Shown here in pieces: positions 26,872 through 35,460 of a stretch of DNA of 64,000 nucleotides (its first letter is position 1; every line of letters begins with the position of its first letter). The notes beneath the pieces are model-generated. The model worked only from the letters and a program-made list of their open reading frames with translations. It was not told where the DNA came from and made no database searches. The position numbers and the translations under genes are program-made. Origin of the DNA: Flavobacterium psychroterrae (lineage in GTDB: Bacteria > Bacteroidota > Bacteroidia > Flavobacteriales > Flavobacteriaceae); the NCBI RefSeq assembly GCF_018380615.1, contig NZ_JAGYVZ010000004.1, positions 1-64,000 on the forward strand. Reading direction: 5' to 3'.

Positions 26872-29457
26872 ATGAAGAAAATCTACTTTTTAGTTTTGGC
26901 TTTATGCTTTTTTAATGGTGTGATTGCGCAAAATATTATTATTCCAGACATTAACCTCAAAATGAAGTTAATATCATTGAATGTTGACATAAATTCAAAT
27001 TTTGAAATTGAAATTAGCGAAGCACTTAATATAACTTTTTTAGATCTTAGTAATTCAAACATTGGCTCTTTAAAAGGATTAGAAAATTTTACTAATCTTC
27101 AATATTTAAATTGTACTAATAATCAAACTTTTTGGGATATTGATATTACAAAATTAAATAATCTTCAATATCTAAATCTATCTAATAATCAGAGAATTAC
27201 TTATTTGTATATTCAAAACTCTAATCTTTCTTCGCTAGTTTTACAAGGCTTGAATAACTTAACGTATATTGATTGTACTGGCAATAAGAATCTTACTTCA
27301 TTGAATATTAGTGGGGCAGTGAATTTAACAGAAATGTGGGCTTCACACAATAATTTGTCATCATTAAATGTAGACGGCTTAATAAATATAAAGAAATTAT
27401 ATTGTCAAGTTAATCAATTAACAGCATTAGATATTGATAATTTAATAAGCCTTGAGACTTTAGAATGTGGTGGTAATTTATTAACAACGCTAAATTTAAA
27501 AAATTTAACAAATCTTAAAAGTCTATCATGCAATTATAATAAATTGTTCAAATTAGACGGTAGCAATTTAGCAAAACTTACTAATTTAGAATGTGATTTT
27601 AATGAAATATCTGACTTGAAATTAACTGGACTGACTAATCTGAAAAATCTAATTTGTCAGGCTAATCAATTGACATCATTAGACATTAATAGTTTAACGA
27701 GTCTCGAATCTCTTTGGTGTGGCGTAAATCAATTTAAGGTATTAGATTTAAATGGATTAACAAAACTTGTAGATTTAAGATGTGCTGATAATCAATTAAC
27801 ATCCTTAGATTTGAAAGGATTAGCCAATATTACAATTTTAGAATGCTTCCGTAATCAACTAAAAACTTTAGATTTAAGTGATTTAAAGACTATTAACCGT
27901 TTAAGATGCGATCAAAATCAGTTGACCACATTATTTATTAAAAATGGTAGCAATGAGAAAGATTTAAATTTTTCACAGAACCCAGATCTAAAATACATTT
28001 GTGTTGATGAAACCCAAACAGAACTAGTTCAACAATTAGTAAATCAATATGGTTATACCAATTGCAATGTAAATTCATATTGCTCATTTACATCAGGCAG
28101 TAATTTTTATACCATTCAGGGAAATAAAAAAATTGATGCAGATAGTAATGGTTGTGATGCATTAGATTTAAATCTTCCAAGCTTAAAATTTACATTATTT
28201 GATGGTACTAATACTGCAAATTTAATATCTGCTACAAACGGAAATTATTCGATTTCGTTGCCGGCAGGTACCCATACACTTACACCAGTTTTAGAAAATC
28301 CAACTTATTTTTCTATTTATCCGGCTGCAATAAATGTTACTTTTCCAACACAGGCAACTCCATTGACACAAGATTTTTGTATTATACCAAATGGCAATCA
28401 TCCTGATTTAGAGGTTGTGATTTTACAAATTGTTCCCGCAAGACCGGGATTTGATGCAGTTTATAAAATTATTTGTAAAAACAAAGGAAATACTACACAA
28501 TCCGGTTCTGTGAATTTAATTTTTAATGACGCTGTTTTAGATTTTATTGTTGCAAATCCCATTGTTGCCACTCAAACAACAAATAATTTATCATGGAACT
28601 TTGCAAATCTAAAGCCTTTTGAATCGGCAGAAATTAATTTTACTTTTAAAGTAAATACTTCAACCATAGTTCCTCCAGTAAACAACGGCGATATTTTATC
28701 TTTTAAAGCAACTGTTTCATCTTCTAATACAGACGAAACTCCAGTTGATAATACATTCACTTTAAATCAAACAGTCGTAGGTTCTTATGACCCAAATGAT
28801 AAAACTTGTCTGGAAGGTTCAATTATTACACCAGATTTAATAGGAGAATATGTTCACTATATGATTCGTTTTGAAAATACCGGGACTTATCACGCAGAAA
28901 ATATTGTCGTAAAAGACATGATTGATTTAAATAAATTTGATATTTCGACATTAATCCCAACAAGTTCAAGTCATGCATTTGTAACCACTATTTCAGGAGG
29001 AAATAAAGTAGAATTCATTTTTGAAGGTATCAATCTTCCTTTTGATGACGCAAATAATGATGGTTATATCGCTTTTAAAATCAAGACAAAACCAACATTA
29101 AAAGTTGGAGATTCATTTACTAACGAAGCCAATATTTATTTTGATTATAATTTCCCTATATTAACAAATAAAGCCACATCAAAATTTCAAACTACTTTAG
29201 GAACTTCAGATTTTGAATTTTCTAATTATTTTGCTTTGTATCCAAACCCTGCGACTGATATTTTAAATTTTAATGCGAAACAAGATATCGAAATACAATC
29301 GGTTGCGATTTATGATATTTTGGGACAATTAGTAATTGCAGTTCCTAATGCAAAATCAGCCTCTAATATTGATGTTTCAAAGCTTAAAACTGGTAATTAT
29401 TTTATAAAAGTAAAATCAGATAAAGGAAGTTCAAGTATTAAGTTCATCAAAAAATAA
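26872..29457 (+). CDS. Secreted leucine-rich-repeat protein with T9SS sorting tail
   Basis: An 861-residue exported protein. After a signal peptide (ends near GVIAQ), residues about 45-390 hold some fifteen short LRRs of about 21 residues (L-x-x-L-x-C-x-x-N-Q-L-T-x-L-D pattern). A carbohydrate-binding-like or Ig-like segment follows (about 405-500), then the conserved SYDPNDKTCLEG and FDYNFPI..T blocks of a DUF11/DUF7619-type domain (about 510-775). The C-terminus (about 783-861, FALYPNPATDIL...IYDILGQLV...GNYFIKV) is a type A T9SS sorting domain. Likely cell-surface adhesion or binding. Confidence 0.9.
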   Translation: MKKIYFLVLALCFFNGVIAQNIIIPDINLKMKLISLNVDINSNFEIEISEALNITFLDLSNSNIGSLKGLENFTNLQYLNCTNNQTFWDIDITKLNNLQYLNLSNNQRITYLYIQNSNLSSLVLQGLNNLTYIDCTGNKNLTSLNISGAVNLTEMWASHNNLSSLNVDGLINIKKLYCQVNQLTALDIDNLISLETLECGGNLLTTLNLKNLTNLKSLSCNYNKLFKLDGSNLAKLTNLECDFNEISDLKLTGLTNLKNLICQANQLTSLDINSLTSLESLWCGVNQFKVLDLNGLTKLVDLRCADNQLTSLDLKGLANITILECFRNQLKTLDLSDLKTINRLRCDQNQLTTLFIKNGSNEKDLNFSQNPDLKYICVDETQTELVQQLVNQYGYTNCNVNSYCSFTSGSNFYTIQGNKKIDADSNGCDALDLNLPSLKFTLFDGTNTANLISATNGNYSISLPAGTHTLTPVLENPTYFSIYPAAINVTFPTQATPLTQDFCIIPNGNHPDLEVVILQIVPARPGFDAVYKIICKNKGNTTQSGSVNLIFNDAVLDFIVANPIVATQTTNNLSWNFANLKPFESAEINFTFKVNTSTIVPPVNNGDILSFKATVSSSNTDETPVDNTFTLNQTVVGSYDPNDKTCLEGSIITPDLIGEYVHYMIRFENTGTYHAENIVVKDMIDLNKFDISTLIPTSSSHAFVTTISGGNKVEFIFEGINLPFDDANNDGYIAFKIKTKPTLKVGDSFTNEANIYFDYNFPILTNKATSKFQTTLGTSDFEFSNYFALYPNPATDILNFNAKQDIEIQSVAIYDILGQLVIAVPNAKSASNIDVSKLKTGNYFIKVKSDKGSSSIKFIKK

Positions 29458-29477
29458 ATTTTTGTTCATCTTATAAT

Positions 29478-29508
29478 AGAAAGTCCCACAGGAATGTGGG
29501 ACTTTTTT
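29478..29508 (+). terminator. Terminator of the LRR gene
   Basis: AAAGTCCCACA pairs with TGTGGGACTTT around GGAA and is followed by T4. It is nearly the same as the rpsA terminator. Confidence 0.9.
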
Positions 29509-29651
29509 ATGCGTTTTTGTTTAAGTTTTTGGTTTGTTTCAAGTTTCAGGTTGTTACACTGAACGAAGTTGAAGTGCGTTTCTATTTTAACTTACAACAA
29601 TTGGAATTTGGAATTTAAAAATTGAAGTTTAAAAATTGGAGTTTAATTTTT

Positions 29652-29737
29652 AGGAGCTATTTCCAGCTATCATTCCAAATCTTTTGTTCCGCTAAAGAAG
29701 CGTCACAAAAGGATTTTCCTTTCTATCTGGGCTAGGG
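29652..29737 (-). ncRNA. Structured dispersed repeat (Flavo-1-like), copy 3
   Basis: Read on the minus strand: TAGCCCAGATAGAAAGGAAAATCC, then the stem CTTTTGT / ACAAAAG with a compensated outer GC/GC pair, then GAT-GATAGCTGGAAATAGCTCC. It aligns with copies at 1857 and 24663. It sits in a 360-base gap with no gene; the other part (29510-29650) holds AATTTGGAATTT-type repeats. Confidence 0.55.
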
Positions 29738-29817
29738 TATATGTTTTTATAAGAACTTTTTATATTATTAGACATTCTTCTTATTTTCTCATTTCTGGTA
29801 ATTGAGAAATTGTGTAT

Positions 29818-30342
29818 TTATTTAGAAGCTAATAATTTCGTTTCTTCGGGAGTAAATTCATTCTGAATAGAGTATGAGGCTATGTTTGCTATTTTCATTT
29901 CATCCAAAATGTCAACCAGATTTCCATAATTAGACTTTTTACTTGGTTTGATGATAATAATCACACCGCTTTTGGGTTTTCCTACTGATGTCATATATTC
30001 ATTTACTTCTCTCTTTTTTAGAAATATTTCTTTTCTAATACCATTTTTTCCAAATTTAATTTTTTTTGGATTTTCAAGCGGATAAGATAATAGACCTGAA
30101 TAAGTTATTATTTTATCGTAATCATCAAGTAAAATTGTATATAAACGATTTCCTTTAATACATCCAACAGATCCACAATCATCACAATCCGAATACATTC
30201 CATATTCTAAAACTTTTGGCTTCGCCAGCTCAATTGTTACCATAAAAAAGATAATCAACAAGAAAGAAACACTTACCATTGCAGTTAAATCAACTCTTGT
30301 AGATAATTTTTTACTTCTAACTTTTTTAGGCAGATTTTGCAT
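29818..30342 (-). CDS. ExbD/TolR-like protein (second of a tandem pair)
   Basis: A 174-residue inner-membrane protein. One N-terminal transmembrane segment carries the conserved Asp of ExbD (D18 in STRVDLTAMVSVSFLLIIFF), followed by a periplasmic domain of about 130 residues ending TPEETKLLASK. Such proteins use proton flow, with ExbB, to drive TonB or gliding-type complexes. No exbB or tonB lies nearby. It is a clear paralog of the gene at 30367: the termini are nearly identical while the middle diverges. A cysteine-rich CDDCGSVGC stretch is found only in this copy. Confidence 0.84.
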   Translation of the reverse strand: MQNLPKKVRSKKLSTRVDLTAMVSVSFLLIIFFMVTIELAKPKVLEYGMYSDCDDCGSVGCIKGNRLYTILLDDYDKIITYSGLLSYPLENPKKIKFGKNGIRKEIFLKKREVNEYMTSVGKPKSGVIIIIKPSKKSNYGNLVDILDEMKIANIASYSIQNEFTPEETKLLASK

Positions 30343-30366
30343 AGACTTTATAAATTAAAAAAGTGA

Positions 30367-30885
30367 TTATTTCGAAGCAAGTAATTTCGTTTCTTCAGGA
30401 GTAAAATCATTAACAATGGCATAAGTATCAATTTTAGCAATTGCCATTTCATCAAGAATATCAACCAAGTTTTTATAATTACATTTTTTACTTGGTTTTA
30501 TAATTACTGTAATTCCTCTGCCATATCTTCCTAATTGTGCTGAATACTCAAGCATATTTTTGTTTCTTTTTAGCAATTCCTGGCGGATTCCGCTTTTGCC
30601 ATAATTCATTTCTTTGGGAGAAACCATAGGAACCTCGAGAATTCCCATATATGATACTAATTTATTATTCTCGCCCATTAATATCGTCATGGAGCGGTTT
30701 TCTCCATAGCAATGAATACCAGTCCAATGATAATCATTATCAGGCAAACTCAAATCAACAGCTTTAGGTTTCGCCAATTCAATTGTTACCATAAAAAAGA
30801 TAATCAGTAAAAAAGAAACACTTACCATTGCGGTCAAATCTACTCTTGTACTTAGTTTTTTACTTCTAATTTTATTTGGTATCAT
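30367..30885 (-). CDS. ExbD/TolR-like protein (first of a tandem pair)
   Basis: A 172-residue paralog of the next gene, with the same N-terminal RSKKLSTRVDLTAMVSVSF block (Asp at 16) and the same C-terminal KNLVDILDEM-IA...FTPEETKLLASK. The 24-base gap implies co-transcription. The gene pair probably arose by tandem duplication, with sequence diverging between residues about 40 and 120, the part facing the periplasm. The partner motor protein must be encoded elsewhere. Confidence 0.84.
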   Translation of the reverse strand: MIPNKIRSKKLSTRVDLTAMVSVSFLLIIFFMVTIELAKPKAVDLSLPDNDYHWTGIHCYGENRSMTILMGENNKLVSYMGILEVPMVSPKEMNYGKSGIRQELLKRNKNMLEYSAQLGRYGRGITVIIKPSKKCNYKNLVDILDEMAIAKIDTYAIVNDFTPEETKLLASK

Positions 30886-30981
30886 ATATTAAGTTTTAAA
30901 TAATTAAGAATACAGTTAGATTACTTATTGTTAAAATGTTAAATAAATATAATAAATAAAAAACAGCAAGTGGAGATTATT

Positions 30982-31914
30982 TTAAATTGTTTTCCATTCC
31001 TGAAAATCAGGCTCAATATAAAGCCATTTTACTTCAGGACGCTTTGTGCGTAGTTTATTTTCAAAAGTATTAATCAGTAAGCTAATATCCTGTGTAGTAA
31101 GGTCCGGAATAATTTTTATTTTAATGCAAACCAACACTTCACCCGGACCTTGCTGAACCGTTCTGCAATTTAAAACTTCTGTAATTTTACTTTCTGCTGT
31201 GGCTATTTCCTGAATAGTTTCTAAAATTTCAGGATCAGCACTTTCTCCAATCAATAATGATTTTACTTCGATGGCGAGAAAGATGGCAACGGCAATTAAT
31301 ACAATCCCAATACAAAGAGAACCTATTGCATCATAACGGCTATCGCCGGTATAATGAGAAACTAAAAGTGCAATTAAAGCTAGAAAAAGTCCTAAAACAG
31401 CAGCCGAATTTTCTCCGAAAATAATAATCAAATCACTATCTTTTGTAACGTGTAAATAGCGAAAAAAAGAGATTGTTTTTTTACGTTTTCTAAGTTCTAT
31501 AATGTTTGAAATCATGGCGTAACCTTCCATGAGAATCGAAAAAAGAATGATCCCAATCGCCCAGCCAATATTATGAACCGGTTCAGGATTGTTATATTTG
31601 TGAACACCTTCATAAATGGAAAACATTCCACCAATAGAAAACAGGAGCATTGCGACCATAAACGACCAGAAATAAACTGATTTCCCATAGCCAAACGGAT
31701 GCTCTTCATCAGCCTCTTTTTTTGATTGTTTTACTCCAAGTAAAAGTAAAAGCTGATTCGCGCAATCTGCAGTTGAGTGAATAGTTTCGGCTAACATTGC
31801 GCCTGATCCAGTCATAAATGCAGCAAATCCTTTTGAAACTGCAATAGCAACATTTACTAATAAGCTTTGAATGATATGTTTTGTTCCTTGCTCGGATTGT
31901 GTTTGATTTTCCAT
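30982..31914 (-). CDS. Cation diffusion facilitator (CDF) transporter
   Basis: A 310-residue inner-membrane metal exporter with six predicted transmembrane segments. The metal-site motif H-x-x-x-D appears in AETIHSTADCANQ (about 43-55), followed by EEHPFGYGKSVYFWSF. A second site is in GDSRYDAIGSL, and a C-terminal cytoplasmic domain follows from about 220. The HSTADCANQ / EHPFGYG arrangement is like the SLC30A9-type CDF branch. Zinc or another divalent metal is likely but not certain. Confidence 0.87.
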   Translation of the reverse strand: MENQTQSEQGTKHIIQSLLVNVAIAVSKGFAAFMTGSGAMLAETIHSTADCANQLLLLLGVKQSKKEADEEHPFGYGKSVYFWSFMVAMLLFSIGGMFSIYEGVHKYNNPEPVHNIGWAIGIILFSILMEGYAMISNIIELRKRKKTISFFRYLHVTKDSDLIIIFGENSAAVLGLFLALIALLVSHYTGDSRYDAIGSLCIGIVLIAVAIFLAIEVKSLLIGESADPEILETIQEIATAESKITEVLNCRTVQQGPGEVLVCIKIKIIPDLTTQDISLLINTFENKLRTKRPEVKWLYIEPDFQEWKTI

Positions 31915-32124
31915 TAAAATTGATTTTACACTTAAAATTACTAATAATAAAAAGAGAAAAGTATATCTTATTTTAAAAATAATTAAAAATAATTTGATGC
32001 TTTAAACGCTTGTTGTACAGACATATTTAAGGATCTTATAATTTATTTTAATCTTTTTTGAGTTTTTAATAAAACCAAAACGATTATTACGGCGTAAATG
32101 AGCTTATAACTTAAAATATTAATT

Positions 32125-32679
32125 ATGAAAACTAGAAAATTTTTAACCGTAGCAATCTTAGCATTAGGATTTGGATTTACATCATTTGCACAAAAAACTG
32201 TAATGGTTGGTGGAGCTGCAATGTACCCAAACAAAAATATTATTGAAAATGCTGTAAACTCAAAAGACCATACTACATTAGTCGCTGCTGTAAAAGCTGC
32301 AGGATTAGTAGAAACATTACAAGGTAAAGGACCATTCACCGTTTTTGCCCCAACAAATGCTGCGTTTGATAAATTGCCTGCAGGAACTGTTGAGACATTA
32401 TTGAAACCAGAAAACAAAAAAATGTTGCAAACGATCTTGACCTATCATGTTGTTTCAGGAAAAATGAATGCATCAGATATTGCAAAGGCAATCAAAGCAG
32501 GAAAAGGAAAAGCAACTCTTAAAACTGTTAGCGGTGGAACTTTAACTGCATGGATGGATGGAAAAGATTTATACATCAGTGACGAAAGCGGAAACAAAGC
32601 TAAAGTTACAATTGCAGATGTGAATCAATCTAACGGTGTAATTCACGTAGTTGATACTGTATTATTACCAAAAAAATAA
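32125..32679 (+). CDS. Secreted fasciclin-domain protein
   Basis: A 184-residue protein with a signal peptide (ends TSFAQ) and one FAS1 domain (about 45-182). The H1-type motif GPFTVFAPTNAAFDKLP and the H2-type end NGVIHVVDTVLLP are textbook. It is probably periplasmic or surface-attached, with a role in adhesion. The gene stands alone, convergent with the next gene. Confidence 0.93.
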   Translation: MKTRKFLTVAILALGFGFTSFAQKTVMVGGAAMYPNKNIIENAVNSKDHTTLVAAVKAAGLVETLQGKGPFTVFAPTNAAFDKLPAGTVETLLKPENKKMLQTILTYHVVSGKMNASDIAKAIKAGKGKATLKTVSGGTLTAWMDGKDLYISDESGNKAKVTIADVNQSNGVIHVVDTVLLPKK

Positions 32680-32703
32680 TAGCTGTTTTAATAAAATCCC
32701 AAT

Positions 32704-32755
32704 AATCAAAAATTCCAAATCCCAACTTTCAAATTGGGATTTGGAATTTTTGATT
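32704..32755. terminator. Perfect 22-bp stem between convergent genes
   Basis: Arms 32704-32725 and 32734-32755 pair without a mismatch around CTTTCAAA. The hairpin serves both the fasciclin gene (+) and the exporter gene (-). It is built from the words AAATTCCAAATCCCAA, also seen at 44889. Confidence 0.8.
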
Positions 32756-32772
32756 TTTAATCTTTTTAAGTT

Positions 32773-33618
32773 TTACCTTTTAGCCGTTAATGTCGATCCG
32801 GCAGAAGCAATGACAACGCAAACTACCGCCAATATTTCATAAAAACTCAAATGTTCCTGTAAAAATATAAAAGCACAAATAGAAGCTGCAGCAGGTTCTA
32901 AACTCATTAAAATACTAAAAGTTCTTGGAGGAAGTTGTCCTAAAGCTTTCATTTCGAGTGTAAACGGAATTGCGCTTGATAAAAGCGCCAATGCGATACC
33001 CATACCAAAAAGTTTAGGAGTAAGATTTGATAATCCGTTTTCATAAAAACCAAAAGGCAGAATTAAAAGTGCAGCAAACAACATGCCGGTTGACACAGCT
33101 TCGCCACCGTTCATAATTTTAGAAATTTTTCCGCCTAAAACTATATACGCAGCCCAAAGTGCACCCGCAAGAAGCGCAAATGCAACTCCTATTGTATCTA
33201 CACGATTATTGGTCCAGGGAGCAATTAAAGCGATTCCTATCGCGGCTAAAATTACCCAACAATAATCTACTAATCGTTTTGATCCTACAATAGCAACTAG
33301 TAAAGGACCTATAAATTCTAAGGTAACGGCAAGTCCAATTGGGATTCTTTCAATAGCTAAATAAAAAATTAAGTTCATGGCACCTAATGACAAACCATAA
33401 GGAACTACAATTTTCCATTGTTCAGGAGTAATTGCTTTTAAATTTGGTCTGTATGCAATAAGTAAAATTATTGCCGAAACACCAATTCGAATTGATGCCG
33501 TTCCGGCAGCTCCTATTGCAGGAAATAAACTTTTAGCAATTGCAGCTCCACATTGAACACTAATAATTGCTAAAAGTACCGCGTAAATAGGAGGAATATT
33601 GAATTCTTTATTTTTCAT
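32773..33618 (-). CDS. EamA-family exporter, RhtA-like
   Basis: A 281-residue drug/metabolite transporter with ten predicted transmembrane segments in two EamA repeats. The N-terminal SVQCGAAIAKSLFPAIGAAGTASIRIG closely follows the E. coli RhtA pattern (threonine/homoserine exporter), so amino-acid efflux is a fair guess. I set the start at ATG 33618 (MKNKEFN); the frame runs 19 residues further upstream, but those residues do not fit the family start. Confidence 0.83.
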   Translation of the reverse strand: MKNKEFNIPPIYAVLLAIISVQCGAAIAKSLFPAIGAAGTASIRIGVSAIILLIAYRPNLKAITPEQWKIVVPYGLSLGAMNLIFYLAIERIPIGLAVTLEFIGPLLVAIVGSKRLVDYCWVILAAIGIALIAPWTNNRVDTIGVAFALLAGALWAAYIVLGGKISKIMNGGEAVSTGMLFAALLILPFGFYENGLSNLTPKLFGMGIALALLSSAIPFTLEMKALGQLPPRTFSILMSLEPAAASICAFIFLQEHLSFYEILAVVCVVIASAGSTLTAKR

Positions 33619-33729
33619 AAGAAATTTGTAGAATGAGAAAAATAAGAAAATGCATTTAGAAAATACATTTCTCATTTTAAAAGTAGTGCTGAAATAAGTT
33701 CAACTATTGTCCTGAAGATATTTTCTAAA

Positions 33730-33870
33730 TTATTTTAAAGCACGTTTTGTGACGTAAGCACGATAACCAATAATAGCCATTTGCCATTTTTTTGCTTTCG
33801 AAATGTCCAGACCTTGTTTCGTAAAACTGGGTAAAAGGACTTTATTTATTTTGGCTAAGATTTTATACAT
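33730..33870 (-). CDS. Small conserved basic protein (46 aa)
   Basis: ATG at 33870 opens a 46-residue frame, MYKILAKINKVLLPSF...IIGYRAYVTKRALK. I recall near-identical small proteins across Flavobacterium, sometimes labelled 'SsrA-binding protein' although they are far too short to be SmpB. It is basic (about ten Lys/Arg). It lies between the hydrolase terminator and the exporter gene. Its function is unknown, and the label should not be trusted. Confidence 0.7.
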   Translation of the reverse strand: MYKILAKINKVLLPSFTKQGLDISKAKKWQMAIIGYRAYVTKRALK

Positions 33871-33897
33871 GGTAGGTTAATTTTTCTCAAAGATATA

Positions 33898-33931
33898 AAA
33901 AAAGACTTTGCGGTCGGGCAAAGTCTTTTAG
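33898..33931 (-). terminator. Terminator of the serine hydrolase gene
   Basis: On the minus strand AAAGACTTTGC pairs with GCAAAGTCTTT and is followed by a T-run. It ends the BlaI/M56/hydrolase cluster. Confidence 0.85.
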
Positions 33932-33995
33932 TGTCATTTTATATAGTATTGAACGAAGATATTTTATTTTGCAAGCAGATTTCGCTATCCACTAA

Positions 33996-35432
33996 CTATG
34001 ATTTCTTCTCTAAAAGCGTATTAATTTTCTCTAGCATTTCCTTACTATTTGCATTATCAGGGACTAATTCTAAAGATTTTTTATAATTTAGTTTTGAATT
34101 TTCGAACTGGTTGTTATTAAAATAACTTTCGGCAAGGCTATTAAATGCATTTCCTGATTTTGGATTTTCCTTCGTATTTAATTGAAAAACTTTTATGGCA
34201 TCATCTATTCTGCCGTAATTCATTAAAGTATAACCAATAATATTTAATCGGTATTCAAAATCCCAATCCGGATGATTCTTTTTTACTATTAAATAATTTC
34301 CCTCTGCTTTTGTAATATCTAACTTCAAAAAATCCTGATTCATTTTTTCACCCGCAAGTAAAAAATCATCTACTAAAGTTTTATCAACAATCGCGGCAAC
34401 ATGATTTATGACCTGGCTCTGAACATATAAATCCGAATATTTATGTCCATTAGATAAAAAGATAATGGTTAAATCATTATTAGGAAATTTTCTAAAAGCC
34501 GTTTCATTACCTCCGGTAAAACCATATGAAAGTATTTTATTTACAGGAACAATTTCCCAGCCGTAACCAAAACGATCTGTGTTGTTAGCAAAAGGAAACG
34601 GTTTCCACATTGCATATTGAGTTTCTTTTTTGAGATAAACATTTTTATCCAGATTTTGATTCCAGCGAATAAAGTTTTCCAATGAAATGTTTAAACCATT
34701 TGCAGAATGTGAATCAATACCAAAATCAGAAGTGCTTTTAGTATAATTTTTATTTTCAGCACTATAGTTATATCTAAAGGTGCTATTAGGTACAGCTTCG
34801 CCAAAGTTTGATGAAAAGTAAACTCCTGATTGGATCGCTGGAAATTGATTTTGTAAAATGTAGTCATCAAAACCCAAGCCTGTAATTTTTTCTATAATCC
34901 TGGTTAGAAATAAATAATTCGTTTGATTGTATCGGTATTGATTTCCGGTTACAAACTCCATTGGTTTTGTTGATAATATCTCTATTTTTTTGTCAAAAGG
35001 CAAAGTATTCGCGATATCTTGAAACATAACAATATTGGGCAAACCAGAAGAGTGAGACAGTAAATTTTGGACTTTAATGCTTTGCCATTCTTTAGGAAGA
35101 TGATCCAGATATTTAGAAATAGGATCGTCTAATGATAATTTTCCTTTTTCGATAAGTTGAAATACACCAACATTTGTAATTAATTTTGTTGTAGAAAAAA
35201 GTTTAAAAGCAGTGTTTTTGTCCACTGCTTTATTTTCTTCCAAAGAAGCTTTTCCAAAATATTTCTGATAAATAACTTTACCATCTTTAACCACAGCCAA
35301 AGCTACACCTGGAATTTCGTTAATTTGAATTACTTCTTTTATATAATTATCGATTTCTTGTTCTGTTTCTTTTTGAGCGAAACCAAAATTACAAAGAAAT
35401 AATAGGGGTAAAATAAAAATAAGTTTTTTCAT
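33996..35432 (-). CDS. Serine hydrolase of the beta-lactamase/PBP fold with C-terminal TPR
   Basis: A 478-residue exported protein (signal peptide ends FGFAQ). The S-x-x-K catalytic motif is STTK at 80-83; LLSHSSGLP (about 124-132) and Y168-N-Q, in place of Y-x-N, follow. A TPR-like tail (about 385-470, YTLMNYGRIDDAIKVFQLN, ALAESYFNNNQFENSKLNYKKSL) is added. It lies directly downstream of two M56 sensor genes and a BlaI-type repressor, as with inducible beta-lactamases; whether it acts on beta-lactams or on peptides/esters cannot be read from sequence. Confidence 0.85.
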   Translation of the reverse strand: MKKLIFILPLLFLCNFGFAQKETEQEIDNYIKEVIQINEIPGVALAVVKDGKVIYQKYFGKASLEENKAVDKNTAFKLFSTTKLITNVGVFQLIEKGKLSLDDPISKYLDHLPKEWQSIKVQNLLSHSSGLPNIVMFQDIANTLPFDKKIEILSTKPMEFVTGNQYRYNQTNYLFLTRIIEKITGLGFDDYILQNQFPAIQSGVYFSSNFGEAVPNSTFRYNYSAENKNYTKSTSDFGIDSHSANGLNISLENFIRWNQNLDKNVYLKKETQYAMWKPFPFANNTDRFGYGWEIVPVNKILSYGFTGGNETAFRKFPNNDLTIIFLSNGHKYSDLYVQSQVINHVAAIVDKTLVDDFLLAGEKMNQDFLKLDITKAEGNYLIVKKNHPDWDFEYRLNIIGYTLMNYGRIDDAIKVFQLNTKENPKSGNAFNSLAESYFNNNQFENSKLNYKKSLELVPDNANSKEMLEKINTLLEKKS

Positions 35433-35460
35433 TTATGAGTGTTATAATTAAGTCTCTTAC

